Origin: Bacteroidales bacterium
Lineage (GTDB): Bacteria; Bacteroidota; Bacteroidia; Bacteroidales; F082
DNA length: 64,000 nt
Direction of reading: 5' to 3'
Assembly: GCA_017561025.1 (NCBI GenBank)
Contig: JAFZDU010000001.1
Span: forward strand, 1 to 64,000
Position numbers and translations under genes: made by a program. The notes beneath the pieces were generated by a model. It was not told the DNA's origin, made no database searches, and saw only the letters and a program-made list of their open reading frames with translations. Below are positions 31,226 to 39,800 of the stretch, piece after piece. How positions within the stretch are numbered: position 1 is the stretch's first letter; each line of letters opens with the position of its first letter.

Positions 31226-32047
31226 ATGAGCAAAGAAAAATTGACTAAGTTTGTTAAAAGCGTAAAAATGGGTGCAAGCAAACATAGTCCAGAAATCTTA
31301 ATTGGATTTGGTATTGCTGGTATGATTACTGGTATCGCGCTTACCGTTCCAGCAACCGTAAAAGCTTTACGCAAAATCGATGAAAAGAAAAAAGAAACAT
31401 TCATCGAACTTGAAGAAGAGGGTAATTTAGGAGACCTTGAAACTCATGAGGATGTGGAATTAACAAAAATTGAAGTAGTTAAAGCTACATGGACTTGTTA
31501 TATTCCTACAGTTGTTACATGTGCAGCATCGACAGCATGTATCATCGGAGCTAACAAAGTAAATCTTAAACGAAATGCGGCGTTAGCAACAGCATACAAA
31601 CTTTCCGAAACAGCTCTCACTGAGTATAAGGAAAAAGTTATCGAAACTATCGGAGAAAAGAAAGAGCGTAAAGTTAGAGAGGAAATATCTAAAGATCGAC
31701 TCAAAAAAGATCCGGTCGGTAACAAGGAAATCATTATCACAGGAAACGGAAAGACTCGATTTTATGACGCAATGAGTGAAAGACGTTTTGAATCTGATAT
31801 CGAAACATTGAGAAAGATTGAAAACGATCTTAATTTGAGAATGCGTGACGAAATGCGCATTAAACTCAATGACGTATATTCTGAAATCGGTCTCTCGCAG
31901 ATACCTTTAGGAGATTCTGTAGGCTGGGATATTGAAAACGGATACATTGAGATGGTATTCGATTCTATGATTGATACAGATGGAACTCCTTGTATCGTAC
32001 TTGATTACTTAACTCGACCAGCATATATTAGCGATAAATTCTATTAA
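31226..32047 (+). CDS. DUF6353-like phage protein, paralogue 2
   Basis: 273 aa from ATG 31226. It has the shared KHSPEILIGFGIAGMITGIALTV entry segment (membrane), a second hydrophobic stretch (WTCYIPTVVTCAASTACIIGANK) and the common soluble part with FYDAMSERRFESD and LNDVYSEIGL. It lacks an own promoter element directly upstream but follows a terminator, so it may be read through. Confidence 0.65.
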   Translation: MSKEKLTKFVKSVKMGASKHSPEILIGFGIAGMITGIALTVPATVKALRKIDEKKKETFIELEEEGNLGDLETHEDVELTKIEVVKATWTCYIPTVVTCAASTACIIGANKVNLKRNAALATAYKLSETALTEYKEKVIETIGEKKERKVREEISKDRLKKDPVGNKEIIITGNGKTRFYDAMSERRFESDIETLRKIENDLNLRMRDEMRIKLNDVYSEIGLSQIPLGDSVGWDIENGYIEMVFDSMIDTDGTPCIVLDYLTRPAYISDKFY

Positions 32048-32052
32048 GAAAT

Positions 32053-32078
32053 TCGCGAAAAAAACACATAATATTATG
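32053..32078 (+). promoter_or_regulatory. Promoter-like element 8
   Basis: TCGCGAAAAA / AACA / spacer / TTATG, the copy closest to the consensus. It starts 5 bases after the stop of gene 31226 and precedes gene 32110. Confidence 0.75.
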
Positions 32079-32109
32079 AAAGAATAAACAATTTAAGGAG
32101 GACTTAAAA

Positions 32110-32373
32110 ATGACAAACGAATTAAAAGAAACTTTAGTAAACGAAGAAGCAATCGAAATGGTAGCTGAAGAAGTGGTTAACGAAGGGACTGGCAAATTAA
32201 TGAAAGTTGGATTAGGTGTCGGCGCAGTTTTTGTAATTGGGGCATTAGCATACGCAGGATACAAAAAATTCAAAAAGGTTAAAAACCAGGTCAAAGTAAC
32301 TGTTGACGGCGAAGAAGTAGAAGCTGAAGTAGTAGACACTGAAGAGAAAGATTCAGGAGTTGAAGCCGAATAA
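32110..32373 (+). CDS. Small membrane protein
   Basis: 87 aa. One transmembrane segment (~36-52, KVGLGVGAVFVIGALAYAGY) lies between an acidic N-terminus and a Lys-rich then acidic C-terminus. Unknown function. Flanked by promoter-like element 8 and a terminator. Confidence 0.6.
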   Translation: MTNELKETLVNEEAIEMVAEEVVNEGTGKLMKVGLGVGAVFVIGALAYAGYKKFKKVKNQVKVTVDGEEVEAEVVDTEEKDSGVEAE

Positions 32374-32396
32374 TGAAATTTATTCAAACTTAGAGA

Positions 32397-32425
32397 GGGG
32401 TACCGACAAGGTATCCTTCTTTTTG
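32397..32425 (+). terminator. Terminator of gene 32110
   Basis: GGGGTACC (32397-32404) pairs with GGTATCC (32410-32416), followed by a T-rich run. Confidence 0.7.
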
Positions 32426-32448
32426 TTTTGGCTTATAAGGGGTACATC

Positions 32449-32652
32449 ATGGAAAAAGAATTACACAAATATATTTATGATGGTCCTGTAATGGAATTTG
32501 ATAAGTTAGTTGCTGAACATTGGAAGGGTGAAACTATGGCTACTTCCGAGCGCAAAGCAAAAAGTAATTTAGCTTATCAGTTTAAGAAAAAGAATAATAA
32601 AATAGCCAGCGTTAAGGTCACATTGCCCGGAAAAATAACGCAGGTTAGTTGA
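32449..32652 (+). CDS. Small conserved phage protein
   Basis: 67 aa from ATG 32449 (AAGGGGT upstream). The sequence YDGPVMEFDKLVAEHWKGETMATSERKAKSNLAYQFKKK is a conserved small basic protein of Clostridial phages. Likely DNA- or nucleoprotein-associated by charge, unproven. Confidence 0.6.
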   Translation: MEKELHKYIYDGPVMEFDKLVAEHWKGETMATSERKAKSNLAYQFKKKNNKIASVKVTLPGKITQVS

Positions 32653-32666
32653 AAGGAAGATTTACT

Positions 32667-33263
32667 ATGAATATGGATAATTATACTCCAAATTCCCACA
32701 AGTTCAGAGCTGAACAGAAAAACAAACCTGCTGAAGAACGAAAAAAAGTTGAGAAGGTTGTTAGTGGAAAAGTTAAAAAGAAAAAAGCAGGTCCTAAATT
32801 AAGAGATTTGTTCGTTCCGGAAGATATTACGGATGTTAGAGCATTCTTAATCGGAGATATCCTCATTCCTGCGTTTAAAAATATGCTTTTAGACACTGCG
32901 GAAGAATTTCTTGATGGTGGTGGTTCTAGACGTCGTAAAAAACGTTCAAGAGCGGATCAAGTATCTTACAGAAGTTATTATCGTAAAGAAGACGAACGCG
33001 ATTCAAGAAGATCAAGAACTTCATATAACTATGATGAAGTATATTTTGATTCCCGTGGCGATGCGGAAGTCGTTCTTATTCGAATGGAGGAAATATTAGA
33101 CGAATACGGTCAGGTCAGAATTGCTGACTACTATGATTTAGTAGGCATTAGCGGAGAATATACAGACAATAATTATGGCTGGACAGATCTCAAATATGCC
33201 GATGTTGAAAGAACCAGAGATGGTTTCACAATTAAGTTACCGAGAGTAATACCACTTAAATAA
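32667..33263 (+). CDS. Conserved phage protein with basic linker, unknown function
   Basis: 198 aa. The C-terminal part (SRGDAEVVLIRMEEILDEYGQVRIADYYDLVGISGEYTDNNYGWTDL) is conserved in gut phages and conjugative elements. The N-terminal half is a Lys-rich linker, with a Gly/Arg-rich patch (GGGSRRRKKRSRAD) before it. Probably binds nucleic acid. ATG 32667 has AAAGGAAG upstream. Confidence 0.6.
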   Translation: MNMDNYTPNSHKFRAEQKNKPAEERKKVEKVVSGKVKKKKAGPKLRDLFVPEDITDVRAFLIGDILIPAFKNMLLDTAEEFLDGGGSRRRKKRSRADQVSYRSYYRKEDERDSRRSRTSYNYDEVYFDSRGDAEVVLIRMEEILDEYGQVRIADYYDLVGISGEYTDNNYGWTDLKYADVERTRDGFTIKLPRVIPLK

Positions 33264-33273
33264 GGAGAATGAT

Positions 33274-33573
33274 ATGCCAGAAAATATTTTAGTTAGAGAT
33301 ACAATTTTAGATACTGCAAAAAGTATTATTAGCGGAGAAAGACAGGGAACTTACGGTAAACCGGAAAATAGTTTCGCTGTTATTTCTCAGCTTTGGACAG
33401 CGTACTTAGGTAAAGAAATTAGCTGTGCAGACGTAGCAAATATGATGATTCTTTTAAAGATTGCTAGAAATTCTAGCGGTGTATACAAAGAAGACAATTG
33501 GATTGATATTTGTGGATACGCTGCATTAGGTGGAGAAATCCAGGCAAATTTTGACAAAAAGGAGAATAAATAA
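33274..33573 (+). CDS. DUF6378-like protein
   Basis: 99 aa (ILDTAKSIISGERQGTYGKPENSFAVISQLWTAYLG, then NMMILLKIAR and DNWIDICGYAALGGEI). This is a conserved phage family of unknown function, usually near replication genes. Start ATG preceded by AAGGAG. Confidence 0.7.
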   Translation: MPENILVRDTILDTAKSIISGERQGTYGKPENSFAVISQLWTAYLGKEISCADVANMMILLKIARNSSGVYKEDNWIDICGYAALGGEIQANFDKKENK

Positions 33574-33575
33574 TC

Positions 33576-34526
33576 ATGAAAAAAACAGAGATTATGAATA
33601 AAGTTAAACGTTCTGTAAACAGAGCAGGATTAACATTACGTAAACACAGTCCGGAAATCTTAGTTATTACAGGTATTGGACTTGGCGTTTTAGCAACAGT
33701 AAAAGCTTGTCAGGCAACTTTAAAAGTTGAATCTGTGGTTGAAAAACATACAAAAAAAATGGACGAGATCAATAAAAAATACGAAGAAGGTGTAACTGAA
33801 TCTGGTGAAGATTATACTCACGAAGATATGAAAAAAGAAAAAACCAAAGTATATTTTCAGACAGGTGTTGAATTCGGCAAATTATACGGACCTTCAGTAG
33901 CTATTGGAACTTTATCTGTAACCAGCATCCTTGCATCAAACAATATTCTTCGTAAGAGAAATGTTGCTTTAGCAGCTGCTTATACAGCAATTGATAAAGG
34001 ATTCAAAGAATATCGCGGGAGAGTTGTTGAACGTTTTGGTGAGGATATCGATAGAGAACTTCGTTTCGGAGTAAAAACTCAGGAAGTCGAAGAAGTTGTT
34101 AAGGACGAAGATGGTAACGAAACAGTTGTGAAATCAACAGTTAATGTTGTAGATCCTACTAAAATTTGTGATTATTCCAAGTTCTATGATGCTAGCTGTA
34201 CGGGATGGAATAAAAGTCCGGAATATAACTTAATGACTCTTAAACGCCAGCAGGATTATGCAAATGATCTTTTACAGGAAAGAGGTCATGTATTCTTAAA
34301 TGATGTTTATGACATGCTTGGAATCGACAGAACCGAAGCTGGTAATATTGTCGGATGGATTTATGATGAAAAGAATCCTAACGGTGATAACTTTATCGAC
34401 TTCGGAATCTATGATCAGGACAATGAGCGTAAACGTGCATTTGTAAACGGTCATGAAAATGTAATCTTATTAGATTTCAATGTTGACGGAGTCATTCTGG
34501 ATAAGATTGAAAAGAAGAAAAACTGA
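33576..34526 (+). CDS. DUF6353-like phage protein, paralogue 3
   Basis: 316 aa, the largest of the three. It shares KHSPEILVITGIGLGVLATVK, the second hydrophobic part (YGPSVAIGTLSVTSILASNNILRKR) and HVFLNDVYDMLGIDRTEAGNIVGWIYD. It is joined to the previous gene by 2 bases. The three copies have diverged strongly, so the duplication is old. Confidence 0.65.
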   Translation: MKKTEIMNKVKRSVNRAGLTLRKHSPEILVITGIGLGVLATVKACQATLKVESVVEKHTKKMDEINKKYEEGVTESGEDYTHEDMKKEKTKVYFQTGVEFGKLYGPSVAIGTLSVTSILASNNILRKRNVALAAAYTAIDKGFKEYRGRVVERFGEDIDRELRFGVKTQEVEEVVKDEDGNETVVKSTVNVVDPTKICDYSKFYDASCTGWNKSPEYNLMTLKRQQDYANDLLQERGHVFLNDVYDMLGIDRTEAGNIVGWIYDEKNPNGDNFIDFGIYDQDNERKRAFVNGHENVILLDFNVDGVILDKIEKKKN

Positions 34527-34554
34527 AAAGGTTTTGAACCGGATATTTATGACT

Positions 34555-34595
34555 ACCCTTGGCTCTTAGAACAATTTAAGGTCTAAGGGTATTTT
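34555..34595 (+). terminator. Terminator before the SleB-like gene
   Basis: ACCCTT (34555-34560) pairs with AAGGGT (34585-34590), with an inner pairing CTTAGA/TCTAAG, followed by ATTTTG. Confidence 0.6.
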
Positions 34596-34613
34596 GCTGA
34601 AAGGAGAAATAAC

Positions 34614-35225
34614 GTGATAACAGAATTGTTAATTAACCATAAAAAAGTGAGGAGATCGAAAAAAGCAAAAACTTTAATCGCTACGTTAATGAGTGCTTGT
34701 ATTTTAGTTACAGGCATCAATGTTCATGCGATAACTAATGCTAGAACTCAAGAAACGGTTGTGGAAGAAATAAGTATCGAGTTTGATATTCCGGAAACTC
34801 CAGTGGTTAAACCGCCAATTAAGGAGGTGATTGACCATGTAGAAGTGATTGAGGAGCCAGTTGTAGTAGAGTCATATTCTATGTCTGAAGAAGATATTAG
34901 ATTAATAGCTTTGGTGACTATGGCTGAAGCCGAAGGAGAATCTGAATATGGGAAACGTCTAGTGATCGACACAATTCTTAACCGCATGGATCACGAAAGA
35001 TTTCCTGATACTGCGAGTGAAGTTATATATCAGAAAAATCAATTTACGTCAATGTGGAACGGACGAGTGGATAGATGTTACGTTATGGATGATATTTGTC
35101 AGCTTGTTCGAGAAGAATTGCAGTCCAGAACAAATTATGATGTGGTATTTTTCACAGCAGGTGGATATGGTAAATACGGAACACCAATGTTTTCAGAGGG
35201 CAATCACTATTTTGCAAGTTACTAA
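34614..35225 (+). CDS. SleB-like cell wall hydrolase with membrane anchor
   Basis: 203 aa with a GTG start (AAAGGAG 5 bases upstream). The N-terminal segment (~20-40, TLIATLMSACILVTGINVHA) is a signal or anchor, followed by a Pro/Glu/Val linker. Residues ~100-203 are a hydrolase_2 (SleB-type) domain with VTMAEAEGESEYGKRLVIDTILNR, FTSMWNG and NHYFAS. It degrades peptidoglycan from outside or at the membrane. Encoded early, not in the lysis cassette, so it may be a secreted remodelling enzyme or a SAR-type endolysin. Confidence 0.75.
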   Translation: MITELLINHKKVRRSKKAKTLIATLMSACILVTGINVHAITNARTQETVVEEISIEFDIPETPVVKPPIKEVIDHVEVIEEPVVVESYSMSEEDIRLIALVTMAEAEGESEYGKRLVIDTILNRMDHERFPDTASEVIYQKNQFTSMWNGRVDRCYVMDDICQLVREELQSRTNYDVVFFTAGGYGKYGTPMFSEGNHYFASY

Positions 35226-35244
35226 AATTTAGGAGTGGATATAA

Positions 35245-35346
35245 ATGAAACACAAAGTAGATTTAGCCGCTTACACTTTAGCAACTATGGCTAGTCTTAG
35301 CTTCATTTTTGGTGTTGTTATATTAACTACTGAAGGGAATGTTTAA
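35245..35346 (+). CDS. Very small membrane protein
   Basis: 33 aa (MKHKVDLAAYTLATMASLSFIFGVVILTTEGNV) with a single transmembrane segment. AGGAGTGGAT precedes the start. It runs into the next gene with 1 base between. Function unknown. Confidence 0.5.
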   Translation: MKHKVDLAAYTLATMASLSFIFGVVILTTEGNV

Positions 35347-35347
35347 T

Positions 35348-35512
35348 ATGAATCAACTCGAGATATTACTGTCAGTTCTCGACGAGTCTCTCGATACAAG
35401 AAAGAAAAGACACCTGGTTGGGGGTGTTCTTATGAGTATTTCATTACTTTTTGGTGGGTTAGCAACTACTGTTATGACGTTAAAAACGGAGGATATTAAC
35501 TACAATGAATAA
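35348..35512 (+). CDS. Small membrane protein
   Basis: 54 aa (MNQLEILLSVLDESLDTRKK, then a hydrophobic segment at ~25-43: VGGVLMSISLLFGGLATTVM). The stop overlaps the next start. No ribosome site other than the end of the previous gene, so translation is coupled. Unknown. Confidence 0.5.
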   Translation: MNQLEILLSVLDESLDTRKKRHLVGGVLMSISLLFGGLATTVMTLKTEDINYNE

Positions 35513-36062
35513 CAAAGTATTATGTATACTTGCATTTTCTATGGGGGCAGCCGTTGGTTCGGTTGTCTCCTGGAAACTGTTACAAACAAAGTATAAAGAA
35601 TATTACGAGCGACTTGCTCAGGAAGAAATTAATTCTGTAAAAGAGGCATTTGCTGGTATGACACCACGCCCTAAACAGGAACAGTCTAATGAGGCATCTG
35701 CTGTAAGATCAGAAAAAGAGAGATATTCCGAAATCATAAGAAGTATGGGATATTCAAATACAGAGAAAGGAGATGCGGATGATATGCGAAACGAAGACCA
35801 TATTACCGTAATCCCGCCTGATGAATTCTACGATTGGGATGATTACGATAATATTACGCTTACCTACTATGCAGATGGTGTATTAGTCGATGACCAGGAT
35901 GGAATCATTGAAAATCCTGACGATGTTGTGGGTAGTGATTTCGCAAGTCATTTTGGAGATTATGAGGACGACTCTATATTTATTAGAAATGATAAGTATG
36001 GAGCTTGTTATGAAATTCTTAGATCTTATGAGAATTATTCGCATCCGGTGGAGGATGAATGA
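35505..36062 (+). CDS. Single-pass membrane protein with acidic cytoplasmic domain
   Basis: 185 aa. An N-terminal anchor (~3-22, KVLCILAFSMGAAVGSVVSWK) is followed by a helical linker and an acidic domain with IPPDEFYDWDDYDNITLTYYADGVLVDDQDG. This family is common in Firmicutes phages before replication genes. Function unknown. Confidence 0.65.
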   Translation: MNNKVLCILAFSMGAAVGSVVSWKLLQTKYKEYYERLAQEEINSVKEAFAGMTPRPKQEQSNEASAVRSEKERYSEIIRSMGYSNTEKGDADDMRNEDHITVIPPDEFYDWDDYDNITLTYYADGVLVDDQDGIIENPDDVVGSDFASHFGDYEDDSIFIRNDKYGACYEILRSYENYSHPVEDE

Positions 36063-36592
36063 TCGAGATTGAAGTAAGAAATGAATATTTCGAATGGATG
36101 CTAAATATGATGTGTCGCAATAGATATGAAAGAGTCTCTTTTCGCAAACTTCTAATGCTTTTGCATAATACTGAGTTTGTATATAGCATCCGTAGAGATA
36201 GAAATAGAGCCAGCGATGGTGTTGAATTAAGACGTCGCTTTGGCTTATTTATTGGTTATGACGATATCGATGATTATTTAGAAGGACCTTGTAGTGTTCT
36301 TGAAATGATGATCGCCCTTGCTATACGTTGTGAAGATATCATGGACGATACTAGTAAGGGTGATCGAACAGCTCAATGGTTTTGGAAAATGATTGTAAAC
36401 CTTGGTTTGGGCGGTATGATCGACGATAGATTTGACCGAAAATATGTCGAGAATGTAATTGATAGATTTCTAGATAGGGATTATGAACCAAACGGAAAAG
36501 GTGGTTTATTTACTATCAGAAATTGTGACAGAGATTTGAGAGATGTTGAGATTTGGCATCAGTTATGTTGGTATCTTGACAGTATTGAATAA
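36059..36592 (+). CDS. Conserved phage protein, unknown function
   Basis: 177 aa, soluble and helical, with NEYFEWMLNMMCRNRYERVSFRKLLMLLHNTEFVYSIRRDRNRASDG and WFWKMIVNLGLGGMIDDRFD. Widely conserved in Clostridial gut phages without assigned function. ATGA overlap with the previous gene. Confidence 0.65.
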   Translation: MIEIEVRNEYFEWMLNMMCRNRYERVSFRKLLMLLHNTEFVYSIRRDRNRASDGVELRRRFGLFIGYDDIDDYLEGPCSVLEMMIALAIRCEDIMDDTSKGDRTAQWFWKMIVNLGLGGMIDDRFDRKYVENVIDRFLDRDYEPNGKGGLFTIRNCDRDLRDVEIWHQLCWYLDSIE

Positions 36593-36617
36593 AAAATAAT
36601 AGGAGGACAATCGTAAG

Positions 36618-36869
36618 ATGGATAAAATGATTGGTTATATTTTTGGAGAACTTGGAACAAATTCCAATGATATTAAAAACTTAAAGAGGGTCATTAACAA
36701 TCAGGCAGGAGTTATTAAAGTGTGTCGTTTTGGTTGTATGGTGGCTGTTGCATATTCAACATATGCCATTTGTAAAGGTATTGCTGCGAAGCATGAGGTT
36801 GAAGCGCTTAAAAAGAAAGTAGCCGATCTTGAGAATCAGCTCAACCCAAAAGAAGAGGTAGAAGAATAG
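36618..36869 (+). CDS. Small membrane protein with coiled coil
   Basis: 83 aa. A helical N-terminus, a hydrophobic segment (~36-54, FGCMVAVAYSTYAICKGIA) and a charged coiled coil (EVEALKKKVADLENQLN). Start after AGGAGGACAATCGTAAG. It may anchor or organise the replication complex encoded next, a guess from place. Confidence 0.55.
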   Translation: MDKMIGYIFGELGTNSNDIKNLKRVINNQAGVIKVCRFGCMVAVAYSTYAICKGIAAKHEVEALKKKVADLENQLNPKEEVEE

Positions 36870-36888
36870 AAAGGATATTTAAAATGTA

Positions 36889-39800
36889 ATGCTTGATTTC
36901 CTAAAGATTTCAACAAGAACTAAACGTCAAGGTCCAATTGAAGTTTATCCGAAGTTTATTATTAAGAATTCTTCGGATTTGATGATTCGAGGTGGGGATT
37001 TTTACGCTATATGGAATGAAGAGCTGGGTTTATGGTCTACTAATGAAGAGGATGTTGTACGCTTAATCGATAAGGAACTGGATAAATATGTTGAAGAAAA
37101 TAAACAATATTTACAAAGTTTCGGTCAGTATAAAATATCATACATGTGGGATTCCGAGTCAGGATCTATTGATGCTTGGCATAAATATTGTCAGAAGCAG
37201 ATGTGGGATTCATATACCATGCTTGACGAGAATCTCATATTTTCCAATACAGAGTCTGATAAAAAAGACTTTGGAAGTAAGCGACTCAATTATCCGCTTG
37301 AAGCGGGGAGTATTACCGCATTTGATAGACTTATATCAACTTTATATTCTCCAGAGGAACGACATAAAATTGAGTGGGCTATCGGATCTATTGTAACTGG
37401 AGACTCTAAAACGATTCAGAAGTTTATGGTTCTTTTTGGCGCTCATGGTACCGGTAAATCGACAATCTTGAATATTATCCAGAAGTTATTTGATGGGTAT
37501 TATTCAGTGTTTGATGCAAAGGCTTTAGCATCGGCTACGAACGCTTTCGCTCTTGAAGCGTTTAAGACAAATCCTTTGGTTGCTATTCAGCATGACGGTG
37601 ATTTATCAAAACTTGAAGACAATACAAAAATTAACAGCTTGGTATCTCACGAGGAAATGACGGTTAATGAGAAGTTTAAATCTACTTATACCAACCGTTT
37701 CAAATGTTTCTTATTTATGGGTACTAATAAGCATGTAAAAATTACTGACGGAAAATCAGGTCTGTTGAGACGACTTATTGATGTTGAACCATCAGGTAAT
37801 AAATTACCTCCAAAAGAATACAAAACAATAATGAAACAGATCGATTTTGAGTTGGGAGCAATTGCCTATCATTGTATGCAGGTATATTTGGATGATCCTG
37901 GATATTATGATGATTATGTACCAACTTCAATGATGAGTGCTACGAACGACTTCTTTAACTATATGATAGAGTCTTATCCTATATTTGTAAAAGAAGACAG
38001 TACAACTTTAAAGAGTGCTTGGGAAAGGTATAAAGTATATTGTGAAGATGCAAAGGTTCCATATCCATTTTCTCAACGAAACTTTAAAGAGGAGTTGAAG
38101 AACTACTTCTGGGATTTCGATGAACATTTTGATGCTGGTGATGGAACTAAAATTCGTTGTCTTTATAGCGGTTTCAAAAAGGATAAGATTTTTCCTAGTG
38201 AAAAAAAGCCGGAGGTAAAAAATGAAGAGAACAAAGCGAAACACTTGGTATTGGGAGCTGTATCATCTATATTTGATGAAACCTGTGGCGATTGTTTTGC
38301 CCAATATGCTACTGATAGAGAAACTCCGACAAAAAAATGGGATGAGGTTACTAGTAGATTATCAGAGATCGATACATCAAAAATCCATTATGTCAAGATT
38401 CCTGAGAATCACATAGTAATTGACTTTGATATTAAAGACGAAAATGGTAATAAGTCTTTAGAAAAAAATATTGAGGAAGCTAGTAAGTGGCCACCTACTT
38501 ACACAGAACTCAGCAAAAGCGGATGTGGGGTTCATCTGCATTATATTTACACTGGCGACGTTTCAAAACTTAGCCGTGTATACGGCGACCATATTGAAAT
38601 TAAAGTATTCACTGGTAAGAGTTCATTGAGACGAAAATTGACTAAGTGTAACGACTTACCTATTGCTACTATCAGTTCAGGGTTGCCACTGAAAGGAGAA
38701 AAAATGGTAAGTAACGATGTTATTAAAAGCGAACGAGGGCTTAGAAACTTGATTGAACGAAATCTCAATAAAGAGATTCATCCTGGGACTAAGCCTAGTA
38801 TCGACTTTATTTATAAGATATTAGAAGATGCATATGATAGTGGCTTAAATTATGATGTCACTGATTTGCAGAATGCGGTATTTGCGTTTGCTGCTAACAG
38901 TACAAATCAATCAGAATATTGCATCAAGCTTGTGAATAAGATGCACTTCAAATCGGAGGATGCATCCGATGCAGTAAATGCTGATGAGGATATGATTATA
39001 TTCTATGACGTTGAAGTATTCCCTAACTTATTTGTAGTTGACTATAAACTTCAAGGTGAAGGTAATCCTATTGTAAGAATGATTAACCCGAAACCAGCTG
39101 ATATTGAAGAGTTATGTAGATTCAGATTAGTAGGTTTCAACTGTAGACGATACGATAATCATATTATGTATGCTCGACTGATGGGATATACTGAAGAGCA
39201 GCTCTATAAGTTATCACAGAGAATTATCAACAATGGTGATGGATTCTTTAGCGAAGCTTATAATCTTTCATACACTGATATTTATGATTACAGTACCAAA
39301 AAGCAGTCTCTTAAGAAATGGGAGATTGAACTTGGTATTCATCATCAGGAATTAGGTTTACCTTGGGATAAACCCGTTCCGAAAGAGTTATGGCATAAGG
39401 TTGCTGAGTATTGTGAGAATGACGTAATGGCTACTGAAGCAGTATGGAATGCTACTCAGGCAGACTTTATGGCTCGTAATATTCAGGTTGACCTTGTTAG
39501 ATTGATGCATAACTTTGAAGTTTCGGTTAACGAATCAACAAACTCATTATCAGGCAAAATTATTTTCGGTAGAAACCGTAAACCTCAGAATGAGTTCAAC
39601 TGGAGAGATATGTCTAAACCAGTTAGTCATAATCAGTATGCAGAATATCGAAGAAAGTTTGGAGACGATTACGTATTCCGAGTATTTGACGATAAAGGTC
39701 TTCCAACATATACTACATACGATGGCAAGACTGTACTTCCAAATGGATATTCTATTCTTCCATTCTTCCCGGGATATGAGTTTAACTTTGGTAAGTCTAC

